A DNA stretch of 36,464 nt from Blastomonas sp. AAP53 (GCF_000331245.1 NZ_ANFZ01000022.1:1-36464); one strand, 5' to 3'. Counted from the stretch's first letter, positions 22,038-34,500 are shown. Notes: generated from the letters alone by a model not told the origin. Translations and numbers: made by a program.

Positions 22038-22754
22038 GTGGGGGACAAACTTGCCTTTTATGACATGGACAGGACGATCACCGTCCACCCCACCTATGCG
22101 CGTTTTCTGCTGTGGATGGCATTGCGCAACGCCCCCTGGCGGCTTCTGCTGCTGCCTGTCTCGGTGCTGGCGGCCATCGCGTATGTGCTGCGCCTTGTCA
22201 GCCGCGACGAGCTGAAGCAGATCAACCAGCGCCTGCTGCTGGGCGGGTTGCGGGTGGCGCTATTGGCTGACCCCATGGCGGCACACGCCGATCATGTCTT
22301 TGACACCAACATCCGCCCGGGTGCGCTGGACCGGATCGCCGCCGACCGCGCCGAGGGCTATCGCATCGTCATCGCCACCGCCTCGTACCGGTTGTATGTC
22401 GAGGCGATCGCGCGGCGGCTGGGCATCGACGATGTGATCGCGACCGATCTGCATGTTTCGCGCGGCACGGTGCAGGCGAGGATCGCGGGCCACAATTGCT
22501 ATGGCCCGCACAAGGCGCAGATGATCGCCGAATGGCTTGCCGAGCACCGGCTGGACCCCGCAGCATGCCACATCCGCTGCTATTCCGACCATGTCTCCGA
22601 CGTGCCCATGCTGGAACTGGCCGATGAAGCCTTTGTCACCAACGCGCACATGCCGATGCGCATCGTGGCACGCGCGCAGGGCTGGCCCGAGCTCGACTGG
22701 CCGGCGGGTCCTGCCGCACCACGCGGGGTGGCGTACCAGGGCGAGCCGCGCTAG
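22038..22754 (+). CDS. HAD-IB family phosphatase, probable GTG start
   Basis: This is a haloacid dehalogenase superfamily hydrolase of subfamily IB (phosphoserine phosphatase-like). Motif I is FYDMDRTIT (nucleophile Asp and acid/base Asp), motif II lies in RIVIATAS, the conserved Lys in YGPHKAQM, and motif III in CYSDHVSDVPML. A hydrophobic stretch after motif I (APWRLLLLPVSVLAAIAYVL) forms the cap and may associate with the membrane. I prefer GTG 22038 (238 aa), since family members begin a few residues before motif I; the upstream ATG at 21921 would add 39 residues with no family counterpart and no ribosome binding site. Substrate unknown. It resembles CicA-type proteins. Confidence 0.85.
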   Translation: MGDKLAFYDMDRTITVHPTYARFLLWMALRNAPWRLLLLPVSVLAAIAYVLRLVSRDELKQINQRLLLGGLRVALLADPMAAHADHVFDTNIRPGALDRIAADRAEGYRIVIATASYRLYVEAIARRLGIDDVIATDLHVSRGTVQARIAGHNCYGPHKAQMIAEWLAEHRLDPAACHIRCYSDHVSDVPMLELADEAFVTNAHMPMRIVARAQGWPELDWPAGPAAPRGVAYQGEPR

Positions 22755-22799
22755 CGTTCATCCGCAATGGTGCATGCCGCGCCACATTCGGGGAACTCC

Positions 22800-24248
22800 A
22801 TGACTATCGCCGCAAACGTATTTTCCGCCACGATCGCCGCTTGCCTTGCATTCGCTGTGCCGGCGATGGCCCAATCGGCCGGCAACACCGTCGAGGCTGA
22901 AGCCCCCGATTACCCCGCCGTATTGCCGCTGCGCGAACAGGCGAAATTGCGCGATGCCTGGCTGAAGCAGCGGCTGGAAACCGTCGTCCCCGCGCTGATG
23001 CGCGAACAGGGCGTCGACATGTGGGTGCTGATCGCGCGCGAATATGCCGAAGACCCGGTGGTCGAAACGATGCTCGATGCGCGCTCGATGCACGCGCGGC
23101 GGCGCACGATCCTGGTGTTTTTCGACCCCGGCGAGGGCAAGCCAATCGAACGGCTGACGGTCAGCCGCTATGGCCTGGCCGACATGTTCGCGCCCGTGTG
23201 GACGCCCGAGCAGCAGCCCGACCAGTGGAAGCGGCTGGCCGAGGTGGTGGCAGAGCGCAATCCGCAGAAAATCGCGCTCAACGTCTCGGGCCAGACCGCG
23301 CTCGCCGACGGGCTGACGCACAGCCAGCACGAGGACTTCATGGCGGCGCTGCCCGAAGAGCTGCGCAGCCGCATCGTGCCCGCTGGGCCGCTCGCCATCG
23401 GCTGGCTGGAAAGCCGCATTCCCGCCGAACTCGAGGTCTATCCCTCGATCGTCCGGCTGGCGCACGCGATCATCGCCGAAGCCCTGTCCGACGCGGTGAT
23501 CACGCCCGGCCAGACCAGCGCCGAGGATGTGCAATGGTGGATGCGCGACAAGATCAACGCCCTGGGGCTCGACACCTGGTTCCACCCCTCGCTCAACATC
23601 TTCCGCGCAGGCGAGGCGGGCGAACTGACCGGCGATGCGATCATCCAGCCGGGCGACATGCTGTGGACCGATTTCGGCATCAAGTATCTGGGGCTGAACA
23701 CCGACACCCAGCATCTGGCCTATGTGCTGAAGCCGGGTGAGGCAGACGCACCGGCGGGGCTGAAGGCGGGGCTTGCCGCTGCCAATGCGGTGCAGGACAT
23801 GCTGACCGCGGAATTCCGCGTCGGCCTCACCGGCAACGATCTGCTCGCAGCCACCCGGGCGCGGGCGATCAGCTCAGGCTATCAGCCCAGCATCTATTCG
23901 CACCCCATCGGCTTCCACGGCCATGGTGCGGGACCTGCGATCGGCTTCTGGGACAATCAGGACAGCAGCCCGGCGGGCCGTTATCTCGTCCGCGCCAGCA
24001 CGGCATGGTCGATCGAGCTGGCGGTCACCAACAACGTGCCCGAATGGGGCGATCAGGCGGTATCGTTCCGCACCGAGGAGGACATGGTCTTCGACGGCGA
24101 GCAGGTCCGCTATCTCGACGGGCGGCAGAGCGCGTTCCACCTGATCAAGGGCGCGGCGGATCGGCCTGTCGAGGTGCCGGCCGAGGCGACACTGCCCGCG
24201 CCCGAGGCGCTGCCGACCGAACCTTTGGGGGATGCTGTGGGGGATTGA
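22800..24248 (+). CDS. Secreted M24-family metallopeptidase (Xaa-Pro aminopeptidase-like)
   Basis: This is a predicted periplasmic or secreted peptidase with the pita-bread fold. The ATG at 22800 (MTIAANVFSATIAA) is preferred over 22767 because GGGGAA lies just upstream and it gives a clean Sec signal (cleavage after AMAQ, residue ~25). The N-terminal domain is creatinase-like (residues ~45-215). The catalytic domain keeps the five metal ligands in order: Asp in LWTDFGIKYL, Asp in NTDTQHLAYV, His in HPIGFHGHGAGPAIG, Glu in WSIELAVTN and Glu in FRTEEDMVF. The C-terminus is Pro/Ala/Glu-rich. The protein is 482 aa. It lies 45 bp after the HAD gene and may be co-transcribed. Exact specificity cannot be read from sequence. 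Confidence 0.9.
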   Translation: MTIAANVFSATIAACLAFAVPAMAQSAGNTVEAEAPDYPAVLPLREQAKLRDAWLKQRLETVVPALMREQGVDMWVLIAREYAEDPVVETMLDARSMHARRRTILVFFDPGEGKPIERLTVSRYGLADMFAPVWTPEQQPDQWKRLAEVVAERNPQKIALNVSGQTALADGLTHSQHEDFMAALPEELRSRIVPAGPLAIGWLESRIPAELEVYPSIVRLAHAIIAEALSDAVITPGQTSAEDVQWWMRDKINALGLDTWFHPSLNIFRAGEAGELTGDAIIQPGDMLWTDFGIKYLGLNTDTQHLAYVLKPGEADAPAGLKAGLAAANAVQDMLTAEFRVGLTGNDLLAATRARAISSGYQPSIYSHPIGFHGHGAGPAIGFWDNQDSSPAGRYLVRASTAWSIELAVTNNVPEWGDQAVSFRTEEDMVFDGEQVRYLDGRQSAFHLIKGAADRPVEVPAEATLPAPEALPTEPLGDAVGD

Positions 24249-24260
24249 TCTAACCACCCC

Positions 24261-24338
24261 CGCTCATCCTGAGCCTGTCGAAGGACCCGCGCCCACGCCG
24301 GCCGAATAGCGGGGCCTTCGACAAGCTCAGGCTGAGCG
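24261..24338. repeat. Inverted intergenic repeat (CTGAGCCTGTCGAAGG type)
   Basis: Two 24-base arms (24261-24284 and 24315-24338) are reverse complements with two mismatches around a 30-base spacer. The arms carry the CTCATCCTGAGCCTGTCGAAGG motif that recurs between genes in sphingomonads and related bacteria. It sits after the M24 peptidase gene and before the convergent tyrA, where it may also help end transcription. Confidence 0.85.
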
Positions 24339-24387
24339 GATTGGAGAAGCTGAGTGCGCAACCTGCGCCTTTTGCGACTACTTGGTC

Positions 24388-24407
24388 CCCTCCCTCTCAG
24401 GGCAGGG
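24388..24407 (-). terminator. Small hairpin downstream of tyrA
   Basis: CCCTCCCT pairs with AGGG-C-AGGG around a 3-base loop with one bulge, 21 bp after the tyrA stop. Weak T content; it could be a terminator or another small palindromic element. Confidence 0.35.
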
Positions 24408-24427
24408 AAGGCGCGATCAGCAAACCC

Positions 24428-25339
24428 CTACTTATGCTCGCGCCCGAAATCGGGCTTCGCGTCATCCTGGCCCTGTTCGATGATCGAGCGGCGGATGGTG
24501 CGGGTGCGGGTGAACAGCTCTTCCAGCTCGTCGCCCTTGTCCCAGCGGATCGCGCGCTGCAGGGCAGAGAGGTCTTCTGAGAAGCGCTGGAGCATCTCGA
24601 GCACCGCGTCCTTGTTGGACAGGAACACGTCGCGCCACATCACCGGATCGGACGCGGCGATGCGGGTGAAATCGCGAAAGCCCCCAGCCGAATATTTGAT
24701 CACCTCGCTCTGCGTCACGCCCTCCAGATCGCTGGCGGTCCCGACGATCGTGTAGGCGATGAGGTGCGGCAGGTGGCTGGTGACGGCGAGCACCAGATCG
24801 TGGTGCGCCGCATCCATTCTCTCGACGTTCGCGCCCAGCGCCTGCCAGAACGCGGCGACCCGCTCGCAGGCTTCGGCGTCGGCATCGGCATCAGGGGTCA
24901 GGATGCACCAGCGGCCCTTGAACAGCGATGCGAAGCCCGCTTCCGGGCCGCTGTTCTCCGTCCCCGCCACCGGATGCGCGGGCACGATGATCGCGTTCGG
25001 CAGCGCGCCGCGCAGCGCGGTGAGCACGCTCGCCTTGCACGATCCCACATCGCTGATGATCGCGTGAGCCGACAGATGGGGCGCCATGGCAGCAGCGGCG
25101 GCGGTCATCGCGCCGACCGGCACGCACAGGATGACCATCTGCGCCTCGGCCAGCTCGGCGCCGAACGCCGGCAGATAGGCATCGCACAGCCCGATCGCCT
25201 CGGCCCGCGCGCAGACATTGACGTTGCGGTCATAGCCCAGGATGCGCGTATTGGGCAGGCTCTGGCGCACCGCGCGCGCGATCGACGAACCGATCAGACC
25301 CAGCCCGACAATGGCGATGGTGTCGAACGGCGCGCTCAT
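24428..25339 (-). CDS. tyrA: Prephenate/arogenate dehydrogenase
   Basis: This NAD(P)-dependent enzyme oxidatively decarboxylates prephenate or arogenate in tyrosine synthesis. The 303-residue protein starts with a Rossmann motif [18 protein letters not shown] (GxGxxG, residues ~7-24). It continues with the family signatures [29 protein letters not shown] (His-Pro-x-x-G) and [15 protein letters not shown] (catalytic His). There is no ACT or chorismate mutase domain, so it is the monofunctional TyrA/TyrC form. Its ATG overlaps the hisC stop by 4 bp, and pairing with an aminotransferase is common. Prephenate versus arogenate preference is not decided here. Confidence 0.94.
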   Translation of the reverse strand: MSAPFDTIAIVGLGLIGSSIARAVRQSLPNTRILGYDRNVNVCARAEAIGLCDAYLPAFGAELAEAQMVILCVPVGAMTAAAAAMAPHLSAHAIISDVGSCKASVLTALRGALPNAIIVPAHPVAGTENSGPEAGFASLFKGRWCILTPDADADAEACERVAAFWQALGANVERMDAAHHDLVLAVTSHLPHLIAYTIVGTASDLEGVTQSEVIKYSAGGFRDFTRIAASDPVMWRDVFLSNKDAVLEMLQRFSEDLSALQRAIRWDKGDELEELFTRTRTIRRSIIEQGQDDAKPDFGREHK

Positions 25340-26436
25340 GCCGAAACCAGATCGCGCAGCACGGCAGCGATGGCGCGCATGTGCGCCTCTCGCCCGATGG
25401 TGATGCGCAAAGCATGGCCCAGCCCCTGACCCTTGGGCCAGCGCACGATATAGCCTGCCTGCATCAGCGCTTCGTAAGCCGCTTCAGCGGTCACATCGCC
25501 CTCGAACAGCACCAGCAGGAAATTGGCGTGGCTGGGGACCAGCCGGACGCCATGGTTGCCCAACTGGCCCAGCTCATCGGCCAGCCATTGCCGCCAGCGC
25601 GTGTTGTGATCGCGCGATCGGATGACGAAATCCTCGTCTTCAACCGCTGCGAGCGCTGCGGCCTGGCCGGTCAGCGTCACGTTGAACGGGCCGCGGATGC
25701 GATTCAAGGTGTCGATGATCCCCTGCGCGCCATAGCCCCAGCCGATCCGTTCGCCCGCAAGGCCATAGATCTTGGAGAAGGTCCGCGTGACCAGCACGTT
25801 GTCGTGCGCGCTGGCCAGCGCCAGGCCGTGATCGTCCTCGTCCTCGCTCAGATATTCAGCATAGGCCTGATCGAGCACCAGCAGCACATCGGAACGAAGC
25901 CCGGCATGCAGCCGCGCGATGTCCGCGCGCGACGTCAGCGTGCCGGTGGGATTGTTGGGATTGGCGAGATACACCACGCGTGTCGCATCGGTGACGCAGG
26001 CGAGCAGCGCATCGACATCGGTCGCGTAGAAGTTGTCTGGCGCAACTATGGGCGTCGCACCGCAGCGACGGGCCGCAATGTCATAGACCGAAAAACCGTA
26101 GCGGACATAGACCACCTCGTCGCCCTGACCGGCATAGCCCTGCGCGGCCAGATTGAGCAATTCGTCCGATCCCGTGCCGCACACGATGCGCGCCGGGTCA
26201 AGACCGTGCCGTCGCCCGATCGCCGCGCGCAGCGCTGTGCTGTCGGGATCGGGGTAGAGCGACGGCGCGAGCGCCAGCCCTTGCAAGCGCGCATCCAGCG
26301 CCGCAGGGCTGCAGCCCAGCGGGTTCTCGTTGGCGGAAAGCTTGATCAGCGGCTGACCGTCATCGCTGGTTGATTTTCCGGGCACATAGGCGTGAATCGC
26401 CTCGATCCATGGTTTGGGCTGGGGCTGGCTGGTCAT
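25336..26436 (-). CDS. hisC: Histidinol-phosphate / aromatic aminotransferase HisC
   Basis: This PLP-dependent class I/II aminotransferase converts histidinol phosphate and often also works on aromatic 2-oxo acids. From ATG 26436 ([20 protein letters not shown]) the protein has 366 residues, the normal size; the longer open frame to 26916 has no family support. Conserved features are [10 protein letters not shown] near the N-terminus, the [12 protein letters not shown] motif, LDQAYAEY, the PLP-lysine segment [18 protein letters not shown] and the C-terminal LRITIG. Its translational overlap with tyrA suggests a joint role in tyrosine/phenylalanine as well as histidine synthesis. No clear ribosome binding site is seen. 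Confidence 0.92.
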   Translation of the reverse strand: MTSQPQPKPWIEAIHAYVPGKSTSDDGQPLIKLSANENPLGCSPAALDARLQGLALAPSLYPDPDSTALRAAIGRRHGLDPARIVCGTGSDELLNLAAQGYAGQGDEVVYVRYGFSVYDIAARRCGATPIVAPDNFYATDVDALLACVTDATRVVYLANPNNPTGTLTSRADIARLHAGLRSDVLLVLDQAYAEYLSEDEDDHGLALASAHDNVLVTRTFSKIYGLAGERIGWGYGAQGIIDTLNRIRGPFNVTLTGQAAALAAVEDEDFVIRSRDHNTRWRQWLADELGQLGNHGVRLVPSHANFLLVLFEGDVTAEAAYEALMQAGYIVRWPKGQGLGHALRITIGREAHMRAIAAVLRDLVSA

Positions 26437-26755
26437 GGGCCGCGCGCATAGCGCGAACCGGGCGAAGAGGGAAGTGCGCAGGGCGCAAAGCCCCGGACCC
26501 GATTGGCCTGGTGCGCCCTGCGGTGCGGGCCGGCAAAAATGGTTAATGAAATCAATGCTCACGGTCGATGGTCGACCAGACCGAGAGCGCCTGCTCCAAC
26601 CGCATGTTAACTCAGGACAATCTGCTGAACCTGCGATGAATTGCAGGTTGCCCCCGCATTGACGGTGAGTTAAGACACACCCAAGGTCGCCCGGGAATGT
26701 ACAAGCGCGAAAAAAGCTGCTGTGCAATCCAGCATACGGTCCGGGGTGATGGCGA
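26437..26755. other. 319-bp divergent intergenic region between hisC and the two-partner secretion genes
   Basis: I see no gene here. It must hold the divergent promoters of hisC (minus) and tpsB (plus), but no convincing -35/-10 or sigma-54 element is readable. Notable sequence: AACCTGC (26628-26634) and GCAGGTT (26643-26649) form a perfect 7-bp inverted repeat with an 8-base loop, a possible regulator site or leader hairpin. GGTTAA and GTTAAC occur nearby (about 26541 and 26606), but not in a full CtrA arrangement. Confidence 0.5.
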
Positions 26756-28561
26756 GTGTCCGTTCCTCCCCGGTGTCCGCACAGGCTACAGGGGGTGACT
26801 TTGCCGACGCGACCTTTCCGCACACGACAACTGATTCTGGGAACCGTCGCCGGTGCCGCGATTCTGTGGACGACCGCTGGCCAGGCCCAGCAGGTCAATG
26901 TGCCGTCGCCGCTCACCCGCGAAGAGATCGAACGCCCGGTTCAGCCGCGTGCGGATCGGCCCGCACGGCTCACGGTGGAAGGTGATATCGAGCGCGCGCC
27001 CTGCCCGCTGGCAGACCCGGCTTATGCCAATGTGCGGTTGCGGCTCACCGAAGCGCGTTTCAACAACCTGGGCCCGGTCGCACCGATCGAGCTGCGCCCG
27101 CTCTACGAAGAGTATATCGGTACCGATCAGCCGGTCGCGGTGCTCTGCGAAATCCGCGATGCCGTCGCCACCAAGCTGCGCCGCGATGGCTATATCGCCG
27201 CCGTGCAGGTGCCGACCCAGCGCATCGACAATGGCGTCGTGCAGTTCGAGGTGCTCTACGCCAAGCTCACCTCGATCCGCGTGCGCGGCGATGCTGGCAG
27301 TGGCGAGAAGCTGGTCGCGAATTATCTCGAGCGGCTGACCGATGGCACGGTGTTCAACCAGCGGCTGGCCGAACGCTATCTGCTGCTCGCACGCGATCTG
27401 CCGGGCTATGACATCCGCCTGACACTGGTGCCGGCGGGCACCGGTCCGGGTGAACTGATCGGCGATGTCACCGTGCGCCGCACCCCGTTCGAGGTCGACC
27501 TCAACGTCCAGAACATGGCGGCGCGCGATGCAGGGCCCTATGGCGCACAGCTGCGCGCGCAGTTCTATGGCCTTACCGGCATGGGGGACCGCACCTATGT
27601 CTCGGCCTATTCGACGCTGGAATTTCGCGAACAGCAGATCTTTCAGGCGGGCCATGAGTTCCGGGTGGGCAGCGAAGGCCTGACGCTGGCCGGACGGTTC
27701 ACCTATGCGTGGACCGAACCCAACATCAACCTGCCCGCAGGCGTCGCGGCCAAGATCGATGCCACCACGCTGCTCGCCAGTGCAGAGGCGCGCTATCCGG
27801 TGCTGCGCAGCCAGGCTGCTTCGGTCTACACCGCCATCGGCCTCGACTATGTCGATCAGGACATCGCGTTCATCGGTCCGCTGTCGCGCGACCGGCTGCG
27901 CATCGCCTATGCTCAGGTGACCGGCGAAGCGATCGACATGGCCAATGGCGCAGAGCCGCGCTGGCGCATGGCAGGGCAGCTGGAATTCCGCCAGGGGCTC
28001 GACATTCTAGGTGCGAGCGACCCGTGCAATTTCGTCTGCGCGCTGGTGCGCACGCCGACCACGCGCGGCGATGGCGACCCCACCTCCACGCTGATCCGCG
28101 GCGAGCTTTCCGCCGAAGCGGCACTGGGCAACAATGCGTCGGTCTTCATCCGCGGGCGTGGCCAGCTGGCGTTCAATCCGGTGCTGAGCTTCGAGGAATA
28201 TTCGGGCGGCAACTTCACCATCGGACGCGGCTATGATCCGGGCACGATCGTGGGCGACGACGGCGTGGGCTTCCAGGCAGAACTGCGCGGACCGCAGATC
28301 ACGCCGATCAAGGAAACCGATTTCTCGTTCCAGCCCTTCGTCTTCATGGATGTCGCCTGGACCTGGGATGACGGACGCCCCGGCGATCCGCAGCGCCTCT
28401 CTTCGGTTGGCGGCGGCGTGCGCGCGCGGCTCAACGACCGGTTCCGGCTGGATGTGACCGTGGCGGTGCCGACAGAGCGCGCCGGCCTGCTCACCGACAC
28501 GCCCGACCCGCGCGTCCTGTTCACCCTCACCACCTTGCTACTGCCCTGGGGAGCCCGCTGA
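26756..28561 (+). CDS. Two-partner secretion outer-membrane transporter (TpsB, ShlB/FhaC family)
   Basis: This is an Omp85-superfamily beta-barrel that secretes the exoprotein encoded next to it. The 601-residue frame has a Sec signal ([23 protein letters not shown]), then a Pro/Arg-rich linker. Polypeptide-transport-associated (POTRA) domains follow at residues ~75-245 ([36 protein letters not shown]). The 16-strand barrel makes up the C-terminal ~340 residues. GEPRWRM...[11 protein letters not shown] and [22 protein letters not shown] are recognisable FhaC-type elements, the latter with the conserved RGY/xGRGY motif. The start is uncertain: GTG 26756 is listed, but GTG 26795 or TTG 26801 (with AGGGGG upstream) would place the signal peptide closer to the N-terminus. 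The stop overlaps the exoprotein ATG (TGATG). Confidence 0.92.
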   Translation: MSVPPRCPHRLQGVTLPTRPFRTRQLILGTVAGAAILWTTAGQAQQVNVPSPLTREEIERPVQPRADRPARLTVEGDIERAPCPLADPAYANVRLRLTEARFNNLGPVAPIELRPLYEEYIGTDQPVAVLCEIRDAVATKLRRDGYIAAVQVPTQRIDNGVVQFEVLYAKLTSIRVRGDAGSGEKLVANYLERLTDGTVFNQRLAERYLLLARDLPGYDIRLTLVPAGTGPGELIGDVTVRRTPFEVDLNVQNMAARDAGPYGAQLRAQFYGLTGMGDRTYVSAYSTLEFREQQIFQAGHEFRVGSEGLTLAGRFTYAWTEPNINLPAGVAAKIDATTLLASAEARYPVLRSQAASVYTAIGLDYVDQDIAFIGPLSRDRLRIAYAQVTGEAIDMANGAEPRWRMAGQLEFRQGLDILGASDPCNFVCALVRTPTTRGDGDPTSTLIRGELSAEAALGNNASVFIRGRGQLAFNPVLSFEEYSGGNFTIGRGYDPGTIVGDDGVGFQAELRGPQITPIKETDFSFQPFVFMDVAWTWDDGRPGDPQRLSSVGGGVRARLNDRFRLDVTVAVPTERAGLLTDTPDPRVLFTLTTLLLPWGAR

Positions 28562-31500
28562 TGGCTGATAACCGCACCTTGTTCGCACGCCGCATGATGC
28601 TGGCCAAGGCGGCCTCCGCGATGGCCCTGGCCACGGGCCTCGCCATCGGGGGATCGGGCAGCGCGCATGCCCAGGCCTATGAGGGCAACCCGACCGTCGT
28701 CTCGGGCGGCGTGGTGATCAACCGCACCACGGGCAACGACGATATCCGGGTCGATACCAATCAGGCGGTCATCAACTGGACCACCAATGATACCGGCATC
28801 GGTGGCGGGCCGATCAACTTCCTGCCCAGCGGACGCACGGTCGTCTATCGCAACAACCCGACCGCGCAGAACCAGTTCACGGTTCTCAACCGCATCCTGC
28901 CGACCGATCCTTCGCGAATGGTGCAGTTCAACGGCACGATCATCAGCCAGCTGCAAACCGCGGCGGGACTGGTGAGCGGCGGCAACGTCTGGTTCTACAG
29001 CCCCGGCGGCATCGTGGTGAACGCGACCTCGGTGATCGACGTGGGTGGACTTTTGCTGACCAGCGCCGATCCCGCGCGCGACGGCGCGGGCAACTTCATC
29101 AACGCCGGTGGATCGTTCACGCTCGGCCCGGCCAGCCCGGGTTCGTCGGTGATCGTCCAGCCTGGTGCGCTGATCCAGGCGACGCCCCAGAACAGCTATG
29201 TCGCGATGGTCGCGCCCACCGTCATCCAGGCGGGCACGGTCGACGTCAACGGATCGGCGCTGTACGTCGGCGCGGAAGCAGCGACGATCACCTTTGGCGG
29301 CAACGGCCTTTTCGACATCCAGGTGACCACCGGAACCGACGGCAGCGGCGGCATCGCAATCGGCCACTCGGGCGTGACGGGCGGCGCGGTCAGCAGCGGC
29401 GCTGGAGACAACCATCGGATCTACATGGTCGCGGTGCCCAAGAACAACGCCATCACCATGGCGATCGGTTCGGGCAGTCGGCTGGGCTTCGATGTGGCAG
29501 GCGCAGCCGATGTGGTCGGCAACTCGATCATCCTGTCGGCGGGCTATAATGTGTTCGGCGATTTCATCGATACCAACGCGCCGGTCAATCCGGCGCAGGC
29601 CGCAGACATCCAGATTACCCCTGCCGATATCACATCGTCGCTCACTGCCGCGGCATCGCGCAGCTTCCTGGCGCAATCGCTGAATGGCGACCTCAATTTC
29701 TTCAGCGATGTTCAGGCGTTTGGCGCGAATTCGGCCATTTTTGATGCCAATGGCGCCACAGCATCGATCAACGTCGGCGGCGACCTGAGGCTGTCCGCCG
29801 ATTCCAACCCGACTACCGAAGGCGCCAACGCCACCGCTGGAACCATCCGGATGGCAGCCGCCAATGGTGCGGTCATCAGCCTTTCAGGCAATGCCGATCT
29901 GAGCGCGGTGGCCATCGGCGGATCGAGTTCCACCAGCGGCAACGTCGGCAGCGGAACCGGCGGAACGATCGAGATCGCGGCCAATGACGGCGGGCTGATC
30001 GCGGTTGCCGGCAACCTGCGCGCCGATGCCTCGGGCTTTGCGGGCCCGAATGAGACCACCGGGATCGGCAGCAATTTTGGCCGTGGCGGCAATATCAGCC
30101 TGTTCACCCTCGGCAGCAATGGCAGCTTGCTGATCAATGGCAGCACCGAACTGATTGCCGCTGGCACAGGCGCTGACGATGGTGGCACTGCAACCGGCAC
30201 GGGCGGGGCAGGCTTTGGCGGAAGAATCAACCTGTTCGCGCAAGGATCGGGGCATCTGGCCCGGTTCGGGGGCGCGTTTCTGGCAGACGTCGCAGGCTTT
30301 GGCGGCGCAGGCGCCAATGCGGGCAATGGCGGTATAGGCCAGGGCGGAGAAATCTTCCTCAGCACCGAGGGCGCAAGCACGCTCGACTTTCAGAGTGATC
30401 TTTCCAACCTGGCCTTCGGCTTTGGCGGCGCGGCCGGTTCTGCAGCAGGCGCGGCAGGCGGTGCGGCGACCGGCGGGACCGCCAGCATCAGCATGGAAGG
30501 CACCGGCGGGATCTTCAACATCGCTGGCAACCTGGTGTTGCAGGCCAACGCGACTGGCGGCGAAGGCTTTGCGACCGGCAACCTGGGCGGCAACGCTACA
30601 GGCGGCGGAGCCATCATCTTCCAGAACGCTGCCGGCGGCAACCTCACGATTTCTGGGACCACACAGGTCCAATCCTTTGGCCTTGGCGGCGCGGCAACCT
30701 TTGGAGGCAACGGCACCGGCGGCAACGCACAGATCGTCGCGCGCAACACCGGCCAGCTCAATCTGCTCAATGGCGCTGGGGTTGATGGATCGGGCGTGGG
30801 CGGATCAGCGACCACCCCGGGGACCGGATCGTCGGGCAGCGGCACCGGCAGCTCACTGGCGCAGATCGTGGCGCTGACCGGCGGCATCATCAATATCACC
30901 GGCGATGTCAGCGTCGCAGCCAATGGCTCTGTCTTTGGCACCGCGCTGGCAGGAATCGATGGCGGCAACGGCACCGGCGGCAATGCCTCGATATCGCAAG
31001 CTTCGGCGGGCCGGATCACGATCGACGGCAGCGCCAATGTCACCGCAACGGGCACTGGCGATGCCAACCAGGGCGGCGGCGACGGCATTGCCGGCACTGG
31101 CACCGGCGGCGATGCCCGCATCGCGGTCAACGATCTCAACATCACCATCACCGGCAACGCATCGGTGGATGCGAGCGGCTTTGGCGGAGCGAACCTGGGC
31201 GGAATCCGCGGTGGCGACGGCATCGGTGGCCTGGCCAATCTTGGCGCAGGCGCAGGTACGCTGGCAATCGGCGGCACCGGCGAAACGCGGGCAGATGGCC
31301 TGGGCGGAAGCTCTTCGAGCGTGGGCTCGGGCGGTACAGGAACTGGTGGCCAGGCCATCATCGGAGCGATCCCCGGCGGTATCATCCAGATCGCGGGAGC
31401 AGCCAATGGCAGCGCGCAAGGCTTTGGCGGCAACGCATCGGGCACTGGAAATTTCGGTGGCTTGGGCGATGGCGGGATCGCACAAATCTTTGCCGACAAT

Positions 31501-34500
31501 ACCGGCAGGGTCACCATTGGCGGCATCACCACGCTCAACGCGAGTGCTTTTGGTGGATCGGCCTCCAGCGGGGCGAGCAGCGGAGCCGCGCTGGGCGGCC
31601 AGATCAGCCTGTTGTCGCAGGGCACCGGTCAGATCACGCTCAACCAGGACGCCTTCCTCTCGGCTCAGGGCCTGAGCGGTAATGTCGATGATGGCGCGGG
31701 CAATTCAGCCGCAGCGACGGGCGGCGCTGTCAACGTCTTCGCTGCCGGTGCAGGCGGCGGGATCACCGTCAACGGCAGTCTGTTTGCCGATGCCATCGCA
31801 GGTGTCGGGTCAGCAGTGACCGGTACAATCGGCGATGCGCTTGGCGGCACGGTAGAACTGGCGGCAGGACCGGGCACGATCAATATCACTGGTGGCGTAT
31901 CGATCGACGCCAGTGCGTTCGGCGGCAACAGCACGGTATCGGGCAACGGCGGTAACGCGACTGGCGGCCGGACGGCGGTCGTCATCGGCAGCCTGGGCAA
32001 CGGGACGATCAATCTGGGTGGTGCGCTCACCATGGCCTCCAATGCCTTTGGCGGGCTGGCGCATACCGGCAATGGCGGCAATGCCATCGGCGGAGTGAGC
32101 GAAGGCGGCACGATCGGAGTCGCCGGCAATCTCACCTTTGGCGGCCCCATCTCGATGAACGCCATTGGCACCGGCGGTGACTCGGTCATCGCCGGAAACG
32201 GCGGTAGCGGCACCGGCGGCACATCGCGCTTCGGCTCCAACAACACGCAGATGACCGGCGGCGATCTGTTCATTTCGGCGAACGGGCGCGGCGGCAATGG
32301 CGCACTCGGTGGCCGTGGCGGTGATGCGACCGGCGGGCTTGCAACGCTGATTGCGGGTGCAGGCACGGTTGTCGGCTTGCTCGATTTCAACAACGCATTC
32401 CTGTCTGCCGATGCCTTCGGTGGCACTGGCGGCGCGGGCGCGACCGGTGCGACCGGCGGAGCTGGCGGCGCAGGCGGCAACGCCACCGGCGGCCGGACCC
32501 AGGCGATCGGCACCGCGCGCAATGGTCAACTCGACCTCCTGAACCTTCAGGTCACGATGAATGGATTTGGCGGAGCGGGCGGAGCAGGGGGCACCGGGAC
32601 AGCCGGCGCAGGCGGTATTGGCGGCGCGGGCGGCATCGGAACCGGTGGCACCACACAGATCGGAACCGTCAGCAGCACCATCACCAATGGGCCCAATCCT
32701 ACTCCTGTCGGTTTCATGACGATGGCTGATGCCGTAGTCGAAGCCAGCGGCTTCGGCGGCGCGGGCGGCGATGGTGGCACGGGCACCACGGTCAATGGAA
32801 ATGGCGGAAATGGTGGGCTCGGCGTTGCCGGAGATATTTTCTTCGCCACCCGTGGCTCGCTGGTGCAGGTCAACAATCTGACGCTTCTGGCGAATGCCAA
32901 TGGCGGCGCGGGCGGCAATGGCGCCGTCCAGGGCAATGGCGGCAATGCCATCGGCGGCGTCATCGGCGTGGAAAGCACCGAGCAGTTCTCCGCGCCCGCA
33001 AACCGCGGCCGGCTTGTCGCGAACACCATCACCGCGATTGCGCGGGGCACGGGCGGTTCGGGCGCAGTCACTGGTGCAACTTTCTACGAGACCGGATCAT
33101 TCTTCCGGGCGACCAACGGGGATGTCACCGCTAACAGCATCATCTTCAACATCGGCAACACTGGCGACGCGCCCGAGCCGACCGACATTGTCGAAGATTA
33201 CATCCGTGTCACCGATGCAACGGTGACCGCAGGCCAAACCTTCACCTTCACCACCCCGGGCCGGCTTTCGACGCTGATCAACAACGGATCGCTCAGCGCG
33301 GCTGCGGTGGGTCTGGTTGCGGGCACCTATGTTGCAGATACGGTGGTGACCGCGCCTGGCAATATCGGCGCGATCAACGCCAATGCCCTGCAGCTGCAAT
33401 CGGGCGGGAACCTGATCGTCACCGCCAACCTGAATGTCGTGCAGGATATCGCGATTTCGGTGCCCGGATCGGTCACTTTGGGCAATATCTCCGGTGGCGG
33501 CGTCATCGGCATCAGCGGCGCGAGCCTGGCGCTCGGCAACCTGGGTTCCGGCAACCACATCAATCTCACATCGACCAGCGGGGCGATCACCGCAGGCACG
33601 GTCAGCGCTGCCAATTTCATCGCCATGACGGCGGCCAATGGCCTGACGCTGGGGCTTGCCACCGCAAGCACCGGCCACATCGATCTGCTGGTCCAGTCGG
33701 GCGATCTGACGATCGGCAACCTCACGGCGGGCGACTATATCGTGCTCGATACCCGCGCGGGCAACATGGCGCTGGGCAATATCCAGTCGACCAACGATAC
33801 CGATATCGAAGCTCAAGGATCGGTGCAGTTCGGCAATGCCGTGACCGGGCTCGAGTTTGCTGTCGAAGCGCTGGGCAACATCTCCGGCGGCAACGTCAAT
33901 GCCTCAGGCGCAGGGACCACGACCACCTACAGCGTCGGCCTGCTCTCGCGGTCCGGATCGGTTCAGGTCGGCAATCTGACAGGTGCGCGCAACATCGGCA
34001 TCGTGTCGCCCGGCACCATCACCACCGGATCGCTAAGCAGCGGTGAAAACATCATTGCACTGGGCAATGGCGACATCCTGTTCAACGGTCCGGTCTCCGC
34101 CGGGACGGGTGCCACCAATCATTTCTATGTCGGCAACACATCGATGGTGTCGCTGCTCGGCGCAGACTTCAACCCCGCCCCGCTGTTCAGCGTGGCACCC
34201 GTGCGCACGACTGGCAGCCTGACCGTCAACGGGCCTGTTTCGGCCGGCAATGTGCTGGCTGGCGTCGGCACGGCCTTCAACGCCACCGGCGCGATCATCG
34301 CCAATGGCGGACGCATTGGCATCACCGCCAACAGCATTGCTGCCCAAGGCCTCACTTCGACGCTCGCGACCGCGATCAACGCCACCAACGGCAATCTGAC
34401 CGTGGGCAATATCGCGGCGGGCGGCGCAGCGACGCTTCAGGCCACGACCGGGCTGATCACCGCAGGCACGCTGAACGGTAGCCAGGTCGGTGTCGATGGC

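Noticed and set aside
24261-24338. Inverted repeat considered as insertion-sequence ends
   Set aside because: Only 30 bp separates the arms, with no transposase; it matches the common intergenic repeat type instead.
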